This document shows, piece by piece, positions 1-7,657 of a DNA stretch of 27,908 nucleotides. Each line of letters begins with the position of its first letter. Position 1 is the stretch's first letter. The translations under genes and the position numbers were made by a program. Under the pieces are notes generated by a model. The model had not been told where the DNA came from. It did no database searches and saw nothing but the letters and a program-made list of their open reading frames with translations. The stretch lies in assembly GCA_964443745.1 (NCBI GenBank), contig CAYUEN010000023.1, positions 1 through 27,908 on the forward strand. Direction: 5' to 3'. This DNA is from CAYUEN01 sp964443745. Its GTDB lineage: Bacteria > Campylobacterota > Campylobacteria > Campylobacterales > QNZT01.

Positions 1-482
1 CCGTCACCACACAAACCACCCCCGCCACTTCCTCGAAACAGGAAATCAAACCGGTACTCGCCCAACCCAAACCTTCCCAGTCACCGACTTTCGAAGGGCC
101 TCTCGTATATGACGACAACGAATTTGTCAATGTCTGTGATCAACACAGCAAACCGGTACTCGAAGAGATCTCCACCGAACCGAAAACAGACGCACTCGAA
201 ACGGTGACGCTTCCTTCCTGCAAAACGACCGATACCCCCAAAGAGCGTATACTCGAAAAGACACCTACGGGATATTTTGTACAGCTTGCCGCACTCAGGC
301 GCTCGTCCCCGGATCCGTTGATCAAAAAACTCGACCGTAAAAATCTCTCCTATACTCTTATGCAAAAAGGGGATATCACCGCCGTACTAGCCGGACCTTT
401 CGAGAGTAGAGCGGAAGCAAAGCGCATCCTTCCAACCGTCAGATCGATCAGCAAGGATGCATTTATACTCTATATTCGTTGA
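1..482 (+). CDS. SPOR-domain protein, C-terminal part (5' truncated)
   Basis: The reading frame is open from the window edge (first full codon at position 3) to a TGA at 480-482, so the start is missing. The visible part begins with a Thr/Pro/Ser/Gln-rich low-complexity stretch, as in periplasmic linkers. It ends in a roughly 70-residue segment starting GYFVQLAAL and including AGPFESRAEAKRIL. That segment fits the SPOR fold, which binds denuded peptidoglycan glycan strands, often at the division site. The GTG at 204 lies inside the frame and has no convincing ribosome site, so I do not take it as a start. It converges on the lipoprotein gene at 510 with a 27-nt gap. An FtsN-, DamX- or RlpA-like role is possible, but the N-terminus would be needed to choose. 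The SPOR call is fairly sure; the exact family is not. Confidence 0.75.
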   Translation, partial: VTTQTTPATSSKQEIKPVLAQPKPSQSPTFEGPLVYDDNEFVNVCDQHSKPVLEEISTEPKTDALETVTLPSCKTTDTPKERILEKTPTGYFVQLAALRRSSPDPLIKKLDRKNLSYTLMQKGDITAVLAGPFESRAEAKRILPTVRSISKDAFILYIR

Positions 483-509
483 CCGTTTCGGCCGTTGGAC
501 TCTCTGGCG

Positions 510-1904
510 TCACCAGGGAGCCGGTGTCATATACGCACGCAGATAGGGGAAAAAATCTCCATTTGGGTTGAAGTCTTCCACCCTCAAACTCGGATGATCT
601 CCATCGTTGACCCAAAGCTCTCTGCCATGTACGCCATCCGTCGCACTGAAATAGAGCAAGTTGTTCGCAACGGTGATATAGCCAGGATCCGAACTCATAA
701 AACCGGGATAGATATCATCCAACATCGTGACACTACCGTCGTCCGTATCGAATTTCCATAGCTCGTTGCCATGAATACCATCATCCGCGCTCAGGTAAAC
801 GACTCCGTCGAACTCCGCTAGAAACCTCGGTGTGGAACTTCCGGCACCCGGATTGATATCCTCGACCATGGAAACCGTTTGGAGATGGGTATCGTATTGC
901 CAAAGTTCCCTTCCATGCAAACCATCGTCCGCCGAGAAGTAGAGGATACCGTTTCGTTCATACAAGAATTTCGGATTCGAACCTGCAAGACCGGGATTGA
1001 CGTCTGCTACGACCGACTGCTCTTTGGTCGTCAGATTGTATTGCCAAAGCTCGATTCCCTGAGTGGCATTATCTGCCGAAAAATAGACGACACCACCGAC
1101 TTCGGCAAAAAAAGCCGCCGGCGTGGAGTCTCCCCCGGGATGGTCGTTGACATCGGAAATACGGGTCAATACTTCGTTTATGGTATCGTAACGGTAGAGT
1201 TCCCGTCCGAATCCATCCCCTCTGTCCGCAGAAAAGTAGAGCGTGTTTCCGACCGCTCTCAAAAACTGCGGATCGGATCCCAGGCTGCCTGCACGCATAT
1301 CCATCACCATCTGCACATCTTCTTCAGCGATATCGTAACGGTAGAGTTCCCGTCCGAATCCATCCCCTCTGTCCGCAGAAAAGTAGAGAAATTCACCAAT
1401 CGCCGTCAGCCACATCGGCACCGAACCGGCATACTGGTTCGTATTTAGATCGTAAACGGCGGCGGTTCCACTCGCTATATCGTAGCTCCACAGCTCTCTG
1501 CCGTTTTGTCCATCGTCGGCCGAAAAATAGAGTCTCCCATCCACCAGCGTCATATAGGCTGGATACGAACCTCCTGCACCCGGATTGATTTCTATCCTCT
1601 CGGAGAGAACATTTCCTGCAATATCGTACCTGTATAGCTCCGTACCATCTCCGATACCCTCATCCGCTGCGAAAAAAAGACTCTTGACAATAAAATCGCC
1701 GTTTCCATTCGCACCATCGCCGACACCATCTTGTTGATCGCCGTTATCTTCTCCACCGCTGAGTCCACTGCCAGGCCCCTGTCCCGTCGCATTTCCATCC
1801 AGAAACCCTACCGGGCCTATCGCCCCGCCGCACCCCTGAAAACCGAATAGTAGGAGTATCCCCAAAAAAGGAAGCATTTTGTAAAAATAGCGTTTCGTAT
1901 TCAT
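510..1904 (-). CDS. ELWxxDGT-repeat lipoprotein A (probable beta-propeller)
   Basis: A predicted lipoprotein of 464 residues. A hydrophobic signal ends at FQGC (lipid Cys about residue 25) and is followed by a Gly/Asn/Asp-rich linker. The rest is eight repeats of about 46-49 residues, each with a strand like LYFSADDG, then GRELW(R/Q)YD and a loop such as DINPGAGSSTP. This matches the ELWxxDGT repeat family, probably an eight-bladed propeller exposed on the outer membrane or cell surface. I chose the ATG at 1904 because AGGAG sits about 8 nt upstream; the open frame extends to 1949 but without a ribosome site. Two adjacent blades share a 58-bp identical DNA segment. It lies downstream of a paralogue in the same direction, with a terminator between them. 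Ligand and function are unknown. Confidence 0.85.
   Translation of the reverse strand: MNTKRYFYKMLPFLGILLLFGFQGCGGAIGPVGFLDGNATGQGPGSGLSGGEDNGDQQDGVGDGANGNGDFIVKSLFFAADEGIGDGTELYRYDIAGNVLSERIEINPGAGGSYPAYMTLVDGRLYFSADDGQNGRELWSYDIASGTAAVYDLNTNQYAGSVPMWLTAIGEFLYFSADRGDGFGRELYRYDIAEEDVQMVMDMRAGSLGSDPQFLRAVGNTLYFSADRGDGFGRELYRYDTINEVLTRISDVNDHPGGDSTPAAFFAEVGGVVYFSADNATQGIELWQYNLTTKEQSVVADVNPGLAGSNPKFLYERNGILYFSADDGLHGRELWQYDTHLQTVSMVEDINPGAGSSTPRFLAEFDGVVYLSADDGIHGNELWKFDTDDGSVTMLDDIYPGFMSSDPGYITVANNLLYFSATDGVHGRELWVNDGDHPSLRVEDFNPNGDFFPYLRAYMTPAPW
1184..1388. repeat. 58-bp perfect direct repeat inside lipoprotein A
   Basis: Positions 1184-1241 and 1331-1388 are identical over 58 bp. They are offset by 147 bp, which is 49 codons or one propeller repeat. 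Both encode the ADRGDGFGRELYRYD part of consecutive blades. Other blades in the gene have clearly diverged at the DNA level. Confidence 0.9.
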
Positions 1905-1920
1905 CGATCGACTCCTTTCA

Positions 1921-1961
1921 TCTTTTTTCAAAACGATGATACCGATCACTTTGAAAAAAGA
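1921..1961 (-). repeat. 12-bp inverted repeat overlapping the terminator U-tract
   Basis: TCTTTTTTCAAA at 1921-1932 is the exact inverse complement of TTTGAAAAAAGA at 1950-1961, with a 17-nt loop. On the minus-strand RNA the U-tract of the terminator could pair with the A-rich segment just before the ribosome site of the 1904 gene. Pairing is AU-rich and so weak. Confidence 0.6.
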
Positions 1962-1988
1962 TGATCCGGCAGTGCAGACTGCCGGATC
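1951..1988 (-). terminator. Rho-independent terminator after lipoprotein B
   Basis: A perfect 11-bp stem (GATCCGGCAGT at 1963-1973 pairing with 1978-1988, loop GCAG) is followed on the minus strand by ATCTTTTTTCAA. It lies 7 nt past the TAG of the gene ending at 1995 and upstream of the gene starting at 1904, so it should end or attenuate transcription between the two paralogues. Confidence 0.85.
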
Positions 1989-1994
1989 CCTCTC

Positions 1995-3521
1995 CTACCA
2001 TGTCGTCTTGACGATCGTTTCGTACGGAAAGTTGTATGTAACCGGATTGGGCAGGAAATGGCCCGCGCCCGGGTTGAAATTGCCCGTAGGCTGGCTCTGG
2101 TTCACCCCATCGCTCTTCCACAGCTCCCTTCCGTTGAGATTGCTGTCCTGAGCGCCGAAGTAGAGCATTCCATTCGCCTCCGTTATCCAAAATGGACCTG
2201 AATCCTGGAAAATACCTTTGGCAAGATCGTCCACCAAAGAGGTCACGCCGGTTGCGATGTTGTATTTCCAAAGTTCATATCCGGTATATTTGATATTGCC
2301 GCTGCTGTTGACGGTAACCTCGCTGTAAGCACCGAAATAGAGCTCGCCGTTCATCTCGGTCAGATAGGCGGGATACGATCCGAATACCAGACTGATATCC
2401 GCCGCCGTACTCATCATATCCAGATTGGTATCGTATTTCATCAGCTCCATATTCGGCCCGATGGCGGGATTTCCGTTATCCGCCGTAAAAAAGATCACCC
2501 CGTTCGTCGCCGTCAGAAAGAACGGATTCGAATCCGCGGGACCGGGATTGATATCTCTGACCTGAGCCGTCTGGTTGGTCACGCTGTCGTACTTCCAAAG
2601 CTCCCGGCCCGTGACTCCATCGTCGGCCGAAAAGTAGATCTTTCCGTCGATATTCGCCATAAAAACGGGATTGGAATTGCCAACTCCCGGATTGACATCG
2701 GCGATGCGTACGGGACCGGTATCGGCATCGTTGACGGGATCGTACCGATAAAGCTCTCTTCCGAATCCCGTCCCTTCGTTCGCCGAGAAGTAGAGTACGC
2801 CATTTTGCACCCTCAAGTCACGCGGATCGGATGATGCCGGTCCGGGATTGAGCGTCTGTAACAGATGGTTATATACGTAACCATGCTGATTGGTCGCTAT
2901 ATCGTAATAATAAAGCTCTCTCCCCTCGCCTGTACCGTCATCGGCCGAAAAGTAGAGTTTGCCGTTTAGCTCCGTGATGAATCTCGGGCTGGAACCGACA
3001 CCCGCAATCGTATTGAGGTTTCTGATGCTCGCGGTATCGGTAGTACCGTCGTAGATCCAAAGCTCTCTACCGTCGATACCGTTGTTGGCACTGAAGTAAA
3101 GCTTGCCGTTTACTTCCGTCAGAAACATCGGTCTCGATCCGGCCGCACCAGCTCGTATGTCCGTGAAGGTTACGGTATTGGAAGCCAGATCGTAGCGATA
3201 GAGTTCGATTCCCGTCGCTCCGTTGTTGGCTGGAAAAAAGAGACTCTTGATCACCGGATCTCCCGCTCTGCTCAATTGACCCCTTTCGATCTGAGGCGAA
3301 TCATCCTCTTCCATATCCGACGCGGAAATCGGATCGCTCGCCTCCACCACTTCCGTCTGTACTCCGGTCGTCGCTCCACCGTTACCCGCTGTGAGCGCCG
3401 TATTCGTTCCTCCCGTCGCGTCGCCTGCTGTGATCGCACCTTCCGGTGCCACACTTCCACCACACCCAATCCATAAAAGTGCGGTAGCGGCGATCAAGGA
3501 TATTTTTGTGATCGTTTTCAT
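1995..3521 (-). CDS. ELWxxDGT-repeat lipoprotein B (probable beta-propeller)
   Basis: A 508-residue paralogue of the next gene downstream. The signal peptide ends at LWIGC (lipid Cys 20), followed by GG and a Thr/Ala/Asp-rich linker to about residue 90. Eight repeats follow, with strands such as LYFSANNG and IYFSADDG and the ELW(K/I)YD or ELYRYD signature. The last two blades are more diverged (LYFGAYSE, LYFGAQDS) and the seventh carries a short insertion. The start is supported by AAGGAGA about 6 nt upstream of the ATG, and by a TATACT -10-like element at 3559-3564. It diverges from an OmpR-like regulator gene, which is therefore a candidate controller. Known: this repeat family is common in bacterial surface and secreted proteins, mostly uncharacterised. 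Inferred: outer-membrane-anchored or surface propeller of unknown ligand. Confidence 0.85.
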   Translation of the reverse strand: MKTITKISLIAATALLWIGCGGSVAPEGAITAGDATGGTNTALTAGNGGATTGVQTEVVEASDPISASDMEEDDSPQIERGQLSRAGDPVIKSLFFPANNGATGIELYRYDLASNTVTFTDIRAGAAGSRPMFLTEVNGKLYFSANNGIDGRELWIYDGTTDTASIRNLNTIAGVGSSPRFITELNGKLYFSADDGTGEGRELYYYDIATNQHGYVYNHLLQTLNPGPASSDPRDLRVQNGVLYFSANEGTGFGRELYRYDPVNDADTGPVRIADVNPGVGNSNPVFMANIDGKIYFSADDGVTGRELWKYDSVTNQTAQVRDINPGPADSNPFFLTATNGVIFFTADNGNPAIGPNMELMKYDTNLDMMSTAADISLVFGSYPAYLTEMNGELYFGAYSEVTVNSSGNIKYTGYELWKYNIATGVTSLVDDLAKGIFQDSGPFWITEANGMLYFGAQDSNLNGRELWKSDGVNQSQPTGNFNPGAGHFLPNPVTYNFPYETIVKTTW

Positions 3522-3558
3522 GATCGTCTCCTTTTGAGAAAATTTTCTTTACCTTTTA

Positions 3559-3567
3559 AGTATAACA
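3559..3567 (-). promoter_or_regulatory. Extended -10 promoter for lipoprotein B
   Basis: On the minus strand the sequence reads TGTTATACT, an extended -10 element 38-46 nt upstream of the ATG at 3521. The surrounding 3540-3730 region is strongly AT-rich, as is usual for promoters in this phylum. No clear -35 element is seen. Confidence 0.5.
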
Positions 3568-3699
3568 CTTATCTGTCCCAAAAGAATTTCATCTTTAACA
3601 AAAAATGATTTTTTTATACTTTTATTTTATCTTTTTGCTAATTTGTAACATTTTTTTCTTATTTTCTTTTAATATAGGGCTTCCGAAAAATCGTCTTTT

Positions 3700-3708
3700 T
3701 GGTAAAAT
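3700..3708 (+). promoter_or_regulatory. Extended -10 promoter for the response regulator
   Basis: TGGTAAAAT at 3700-3708 is an extended -10 match upstream of the regulator gene. The upstream 3600-3700 stretch is T-rich. It would give a 5' leader of about 70 nt to the ATG at 3785, or about 31 nt to the ATG at 3746. Confidence 0.45.
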
Positions 3709-3784
3709 AAAAATAATTTGATTCAATTTCCCCCCTGAAAAGACGATGCTACATCAAATCCCGATCGAAAGAGGTGCTCCCCGT

Positions 3785-4465
3785 ATGCCTGAAAAAAGAA
3801 GTATCCTGATCGTCGAAGACAACCTCATCTCTGCGGAATATCTGAAAGAGATCGTGGAAAAGGGAGATTTTCGTGTCGTAGGCATCGTCGAAAGCGGTGC
3901 CGAGGCGATCGAGGCCTTTCATAGATTTCATCCCGATGTGGTATTGATGGATATCATGCTCAAAGGTCCGATGAGTGGTTCGGAAGCGGCACTCAAGATC
4001 CGATACGACCATCCCGACTGCAAGATCGTCTTTACAACCGCTTATGCCGATGACGAAATGATCGCTTACGCCGCGGAAGCGGAAGCCTATGGGTATTTGA
4101 TGAAACCCTACCGGGAGAAGGAGATTCTCGCGACATTGAAAATCGCTCTGGCACACGAAGAGAGAAAATCCAAACCCGCAACGCCCCACACCGTCACACT
4201 CTCCAAGGGATACCTTTTCGACTTCGATCGGCAAAAACTCTTCAAAGGTGAGAGAGAGATTCGACTTACACACAAAAAGTTGAAGCTGATCGAGCTTTTG
4301 GTCAAGCACAGAGGATCTTCCGTCCCGAACCGCCAGATCTGCCAATACGTCTGGGGTGAAAACAGAAGCGACAGCACGCTTCGTTCGATGATTCACCGAA
4401 TCCGACTGCGGATCGGAGAGGATCTGATCACCAACGTCAACGGTGTTGGCTATATGATCGCCTAA
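3785..4465 (+). CDS. Response regulator, receiver plus OmpR-type winged helix
   Basis: A two-domain DNA-binding response regulator of 226 residues. The receiver domain has the acidic pair in VEDN (about residues 11-12), the phospho-acceptor Asp in VVLMDIM (about Asp56), the Thr of FTTAY and the Lys of YLMKPY (about Lys107). The C-terminal part (about 145-226) is an OmpR/PhoB-like winged helix, with RLTHKKLKLIELLV, CQYVWG and VNGVGYMI. I prefer the ATG at 3785 because GAGGTG lies about 8-10 nt before it; an in-frame ATG at 3746 is an alternative. It diverges from the propeller lipoprotein genes and its stop overlaps the convergent CAP lipoprotein gene by 3 nt. The most likely partner is the histidine kinase at 5895-7049, but they are not in one operon, so this pairing is inference. 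Confidence 0.9.
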   Translation: MPEKRSILIVEDNLISAEYLKEIVEKGDFRVVGIVESGAEAIEAFHRFHPDVVLMDIMLKGPMSGSEAALKIRYDHPDCKIVFTTAYADDEMIAYAAEAEAYGYLMKPYREKEILATLKIALAHEERKSKPATPHTVTLSKGYLFDFDRQKLFKGEREIRLTHKKLKLIELLVKHRGSSVPNRQICQYVWGENRSDSTLRSMIHRIRLRIGEDLITNVNGVGYMIA

Positions 4466-5694
4466 CGTACGACACCGATATAAAATTTCCTGCCGTTATC
4501 GGGAGTGATCTCCACCTCCCCCTCTCCGATCGCTTCGAACTGGATGGTATTGTTGTCCCAGATTCGCTCTTTTATTTTCATACCGGCCGTATATCGGTAG
4601 GTATAGGTACCGAATTTGTCGTTGCACCCTCGTGGTGGAAGATCGAAAAAACAGCGCTCTCCACTTCGAACGACAAAACGCTGGCCGCTCCTTTCGACAC
4701 GCAACACTCTTCCGGGAAGGCTCTTGGTGGTAAATTCCCATGAAAGCCTCTTCTGCGTTTCCCCCTCTTCGCGGTAGATCATTTCGACACGATAGCGCTT
4801 CGACCACTTCAAACGTGACAGAGGAAAGAGAACGAAAGTTCCCTCTTCGAGATGTCCACTGGGATCATTGGAGCGATCCATGATCATAGTGTCGGTCACC
4901 TCCTCTCCATCACTCTCGAAGAGACGAAAGGAGAGCAAATCGATCGTACCGTGTTTTCGAGGATTGAACTGCACACTTATCGGATACCCACTGACACTGC
5001 ACTCCGGCAGCGGATCGGGCTCCTCTTCGTAAAATACGGGCATCACATGTTGCTGATCGCGTGCAGGCCAGAGGACAATGTCCGGATTTAAAGAAGCGTT
5101 GACGCTGCGGCTCTGGGATATTCCCATTTCGTAGATATAAACCCTTTTGTAACGATAACGTTCCGACATTTCGGATCCGATACCGATCGCATCGAAACCG
5201 AAATCCAAAAAAGCGAGCCTATGATAGATGTTGGAAAAGAGAATTTCGACGGCTCTTTCGGGATCGACGTCGCCGGCATAGATATTCTCGGCGATATCCC
5301 GATGTGGATATCCGACCGCCGCTATACGTTCCGAGGGATACTCACCGGTAAAGAAATCGTCGGAAGAAAATTCGTAATGGGTATACAGATCGTTGGCGAC
5401 AAGATAGTGTGCATGATTGCGTGCGGCTTCTTTCAGAAGAGCATCTTCCAAAAACGGTTTCAAACCTGCAAGTTCCCGAAAACTGTTGAGTGTTGAAACT
5501 TCGGACCGAGACGCCTGCGCAACACTCTCTTCGGTACTCTGCGATATCGAAGATTGATCTCTTTGGGAAGGATAATGGTACCCCACTTCCGTGCGACCGT
5601 TTTCTGCCATATCCATCGGTACCGAAGTCCCACACCCCGCGACGAAAAGAAGCTGCAAGGTGATCACAACAGAAATTCCCAACTTTTTGTACAT
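4462..5694 (-). CDS. CAP (SCP/PR-1)-domain lipoprotein
   Basis: A predicted lipoprotein of 410 residues. The signal ends in LLFVAGC (lipid Cys about residue 21), then a Ser/Gln-rich linker. A CAP domain follows at about 65-180: LNSFRELAGLKPF, a long helix with ARNHAHYLV, and the later IAENIYAG and FSNIYHRLAFLDFGFDAIGIG. The His and Glu residues in these motifs fit the CAP cavity. The C-terminal half looks like beta-rich Ig-like modules. I chose the ATG at 5694 (MYKKLG) because GAGGG lies 8 nt upstream; a TTG at 5700 is too close to that site. Bacterial CAP proteins such as YkwD types are extracytoplasmic and mostly uncharacterised. It sits between a regulator and a kinase gene, and 200 nt of upstream sequence (5695-5894) holds no gene that I can support. 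Confidence 0.8.
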   Translation of the reverse strand: MYKKLGISVVITLQLLFVAGCGTSVPMDMAENGRTEVGYHYPSQRDQSSISQSTEESVAQASRSEVSTLNSFRELAGLKPFLEDALLKEAARNHAHYLVANDLYTHYEFSSDDFFTGEYPSERIAAVGYPHRDIAENIYAGDVDPERAVEILFSNIYHRLAFLDFGFDAIGIGSEMSERYRYKRVYIYEMGISQSRSVNASLNPDIVLWPARDQQHVMPVFYEEEPDPLPECSVSGYPISVQFNPRKHGTIDLLSFRLFESDGEEVTDTMIMDRSNDPSGHLEEGTFVLFPLSRLKWSKRYRVEMIYREEGETQKRLSWEFTTKSLPGRVLRVERSGQRFVVRSGERCFFDLPPRGCNDKFGTYTYRYTAGMKIKERIWDNNTIQFEAIGEGEVEITPDNGRKFYIGVVR

Positions 5695-5894
5695 CTGCAA
5701 AACCCTCTACCAAATGAGGATTGCAGAGCAAACGGTATGCCAAAACCATGAGAATCAAACGGGAAGGGGCGGATATCTGGACAAGTGGAGGCTATATGAA
5801 AGCACGTTCCAAAAACGAGATCTCGGTCGTTTGTGACCACTCTTTGGCGTTTTCACTTTTGTAGGCAAAAATTCGATTTACGACCCGGAAGACA

Positions 5895-7049
5895 CTAAGC
5901 GACAAACGAAATGGTGAATTTCGCACCCTCCTCCTCGCCAATCTCCAGCGTGCCTCCCATTTCCGCGATGGTAAGCTGGATCATCTTCATTCCCAGGCTT
6001 CGGCTTTTTCGGATCCTTTCAAGATCAAGTCGCACATTTCTGCTCTCTTTGTATACGAATAGATATCGTTCTCCCTCTTTGGTCAGGGAGATATCTATCC
6101 GATCGTCGATAAGCGGAGGAACGAAAGCGTATTTGATCGAATTGGTGAAGAGTTCATTGAAGATGATTCCAAGCCGAAAAATCTGCTCGAGCGGTAAAGC
6201 GAGATGGTCCGAAGCGATATGCACTCCGATGTTCCGTCCGAGTGTCCGATTGATCAAAGTGGAAAGATTCCGGATATATTCACCAAAATCGATCATCTCC
6301 GTTTCGATATGTTTGTAAAGCGATTCATGAATCATCGCGATCGATTCGATGCGAAGTTTGGTATTTTGCAATATCTCTTTGGAATCTGACGCTCTCTTTT
6401 CGTCCAGGTCGAAAATCTGGAGCCCTATGATGGAGGCGATGGTATTGAGATTGTTTTTGACACGATGATGGATCTCTTTGAGCAGAAGCTCGTTGCGGCT
6501 GTTGGAGTGTTCGAGTTGGGAGAGATAACTCTCCGTCGAATAGTAGTAAAATATCCCAAAAAGCGTAAAAAAGATCGCTGTCACGATCATCCCGACAATC
6601 GCCGTACCACTGTGCAAAACCGGATGGTCGGGATAGAGATCCGCCCCATAGACGAAGATGAGTCCCCAGTAGAGCAGGTGCAATGCGGAAAGGACCAGTG
6701 CTTCACGTACATTGAAAAAGAAAAAGAACCCAAAGAGAATCAAAAAGGGATAGGTGGTCGAAAAGTGGCTAAATTGATTGGTCGTGACGATCGCCGTAAT
6801 GCCGATTTCCACCATCCCTATCAAAAGAAGTGCAAAGAGTCTGACATTCTGACGTTTCAAAAAGAGCAGAAAGAGGAGTGTCAAAACGAGTGAAATACCG
6901 ATTTTGAGTGTCGCCGCATACATATATCCCAAAAACAGATCGACCACTCCGGCGAACAGATAGACGAGTGTGACCACCAGATAGAGACAACAGAGCATGA
7001 TCGTCTTGTGATCACCGCCTTTCAGTAAACTCTCGATCCGCTCTCTCAT
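5895..7049 (-). CDS. Membrane histidine kinase, HisKA_2 type
   Basis: A sensor kinase of 384 residues from the chosen start. The N-terminal half has five or six hydrophobic segments (roughly residues 16-44, 47-64, 70-90, 99-113, 116-135 and 149-170) with no sizeable periplasmic domain, suggesting sensing in or near the membrane. LLLKEIHHRVKNNLNTI at about 188-204 is the HisKA_2 dimerisation and phospho-acceptor motif (HH at about 194-195). The ATPase part has FNELFTNSIKYAF (N box) and LGMKMIQ. The start at 7049 has GAGG 6 nt upstream and lies below a probable -10 element at 7097-7102. Longer frames to 7145 (ATG) or 7151 (TTG) would run through that promoter and lack a good ribosome site. It is divergent from accB. 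Its regulator is likely the gene at 3785, by proximity only. Confidence 0.88.
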   Translation of the reverse strand: MRERIESLLKGGDHKTIMLCCLYLVVTLVYLFAGVVDLFLGYMYAATLKIGISLVLTLLFLLFLKRQNVRLFALLLIGMVEIGITAIVTTNQFSHFSTTYPFLILFGFFFFFNVREALVLSALHLLYWGLIFVYGADLYPDHPVLHSGTAIVGMIVTAIFFTLFGIFYYYSTESYLSQLEHSNSRNELLLKEIHHRVKNNLNTIASIIGLQIFDLDEKRASDSKEILQNTKLRIESIAMIHESLYKHIETEMIDFGEYIRNLSTLINRTLGRNIGVHIASDHLALPLEQIFRLGIIFNELFTNSIKYAFVPPLIDDRIDISLTKEGERYLFVYKESRNVRLDLERIRKSRSLGMKMIQLTIAEMGGTLEIGEEEGAKFTISFVA

Positions 7050-7096
7050 CTTCTGCCTCGCTTTCCACCTTTCAAAATGAAAGTCCGATACACCAA

Positions 7097-7128
7097 GTAT
7101 ACTCCAAATTTGTTGCAAATTTGTTGCG
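7097..7128 (-). promoter_or_regulatory. Tandem 11-bp operator-like repeats plus -10 of the kinase gene
   Basis: AAATTTGTTGC occurs twice head to tail at 7107-7117 and 7118-7128. On the minus strand this reads GCAACAAATTT twice, followed by GGAG and the -10 hexamer TATACT (7102 to 7097). The repeats span about -17 to -38 of the inferred transcript. Direct repeats with an 11-bp period resemble OmpR/PhoB-family binding sites. The regulator identity is inferred. Confidence 0.55.
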
Positions 7129-7161
7129 TTCTTTTTTGCCAACATTTCCAAACTTTCTTTA

Positions 7162-7170
7162 TGTTATGAT
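7162..7170 (+). promoter_or_regulatory. Extended -10 promoter of accB-accC
   Basis: TGTTATGAT at 7162-7170 is an extended -10 element. The inferred transcript start is near 7177, 22 nt before the accB ATG, with GGAGA at 7190-7194 as the ribosome site. Confidence 0.6.
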
Positions 7171-7198
7171 TGCATGACTATCACTATCTGGAGACAAA

Positions 7199-7657
7199 AT
7201 GAAACAGAATGAAATCACCGAACTCATCAAACTCTTCGACGAGAGCAATATCACCAAACTGAAAATCAACGACAAAGAGTTTTCCATCACACTCGAAAAA
7301 GCGACGATCCAACCTCCCACTCCCGTTGCGCCTCCACCCGTCACCGCTCCGGCACCCACGGCCGCTCCTGCTGCGGTACCTACCGAAACGGAAACCCCCG
7401 CACCCCCGAAGGCGGAGGGAGAGACGATAAATTCCCCGATGGTCGGAACCTTCTACAGAGCGCCCAGTCCCGGAGCCGCACCGTTTGTAAAGGTGGGTGA
7501 TACCGTCTCCAAAGGCGAAACCGTCGCCATCGTCGAAGCGATGAAAATCATGAACGAAATCGAAGCGGAATTCGACTGCAAAATTTTGGAAATTCTCGTC
7601 GAAGACGGTCAGCCCGTCGAATACGACATGCCACTTTTTCGCGTGGAGAGGATCTGA
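7199..7657 (+). CDS. accB: Biotin carboxyl carrier protein of acetyl-CoA carboxylase
   Basis: This 152-residue protein carries the biotin that shuttles carboxylate between biotin carboxylase and carboxyltransferase in malonyl-CoA (fatty acid) synthesis. An N-terminal helical segment is followed by a Pro/Ala-rich hinge (about 38-72) and the C-terminal biotinyl domain. That domain has INSPMVGTFYRAPSPGA and EAMKIMNE, in which the biotinylated lysine is Lys116. The length matches AccB well. GGAGA 5 nt upstream of the ATG supports the start. The stop overlaps the accC start in TGATG, a translationally coupled pair as in most bacteria. The thumb-like PGAAPFVKVGD loop fits AccB rather than a pyruvate carboxylase subunit, although the pair alone cannot exclude use by another biotin enzyme. 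Confidence 0.97.
   Translation: MKQNEITELIKLFDESNITKLKINDKEFSITLEKATIQPPTPVAPPPVTAPAPTAAPAAVPTETETPAPPKAEGETINSPMVGTFYRAPSPGAAPFVKVGDTVSKGETVAIVEAMKIMNEIEAEFDCKILEILVEDGQPVEYDMPLFRVERI

Noticed and set aside
5701..5894. Possible small gene or RNA between the CAP lipoprotein and the kinase gene
   Set aside because: Short frames lack ribosome sites and hydrophobic or domain patterns. The only structure is a 10-bp palindrome CGAGATCTCG near 5817 and a weak GGTC/GACC pair. I see nothing I can call.
7050..7151. Longer N-terminus of the histidine kinase (TTG at 7151 or ATG at 7145)
   Set aside because: It would run through the TATACT element and the tandem repeats and lacks a ribosome site, whereas the ATG at 7049 has GAGG 6 nt upstream.
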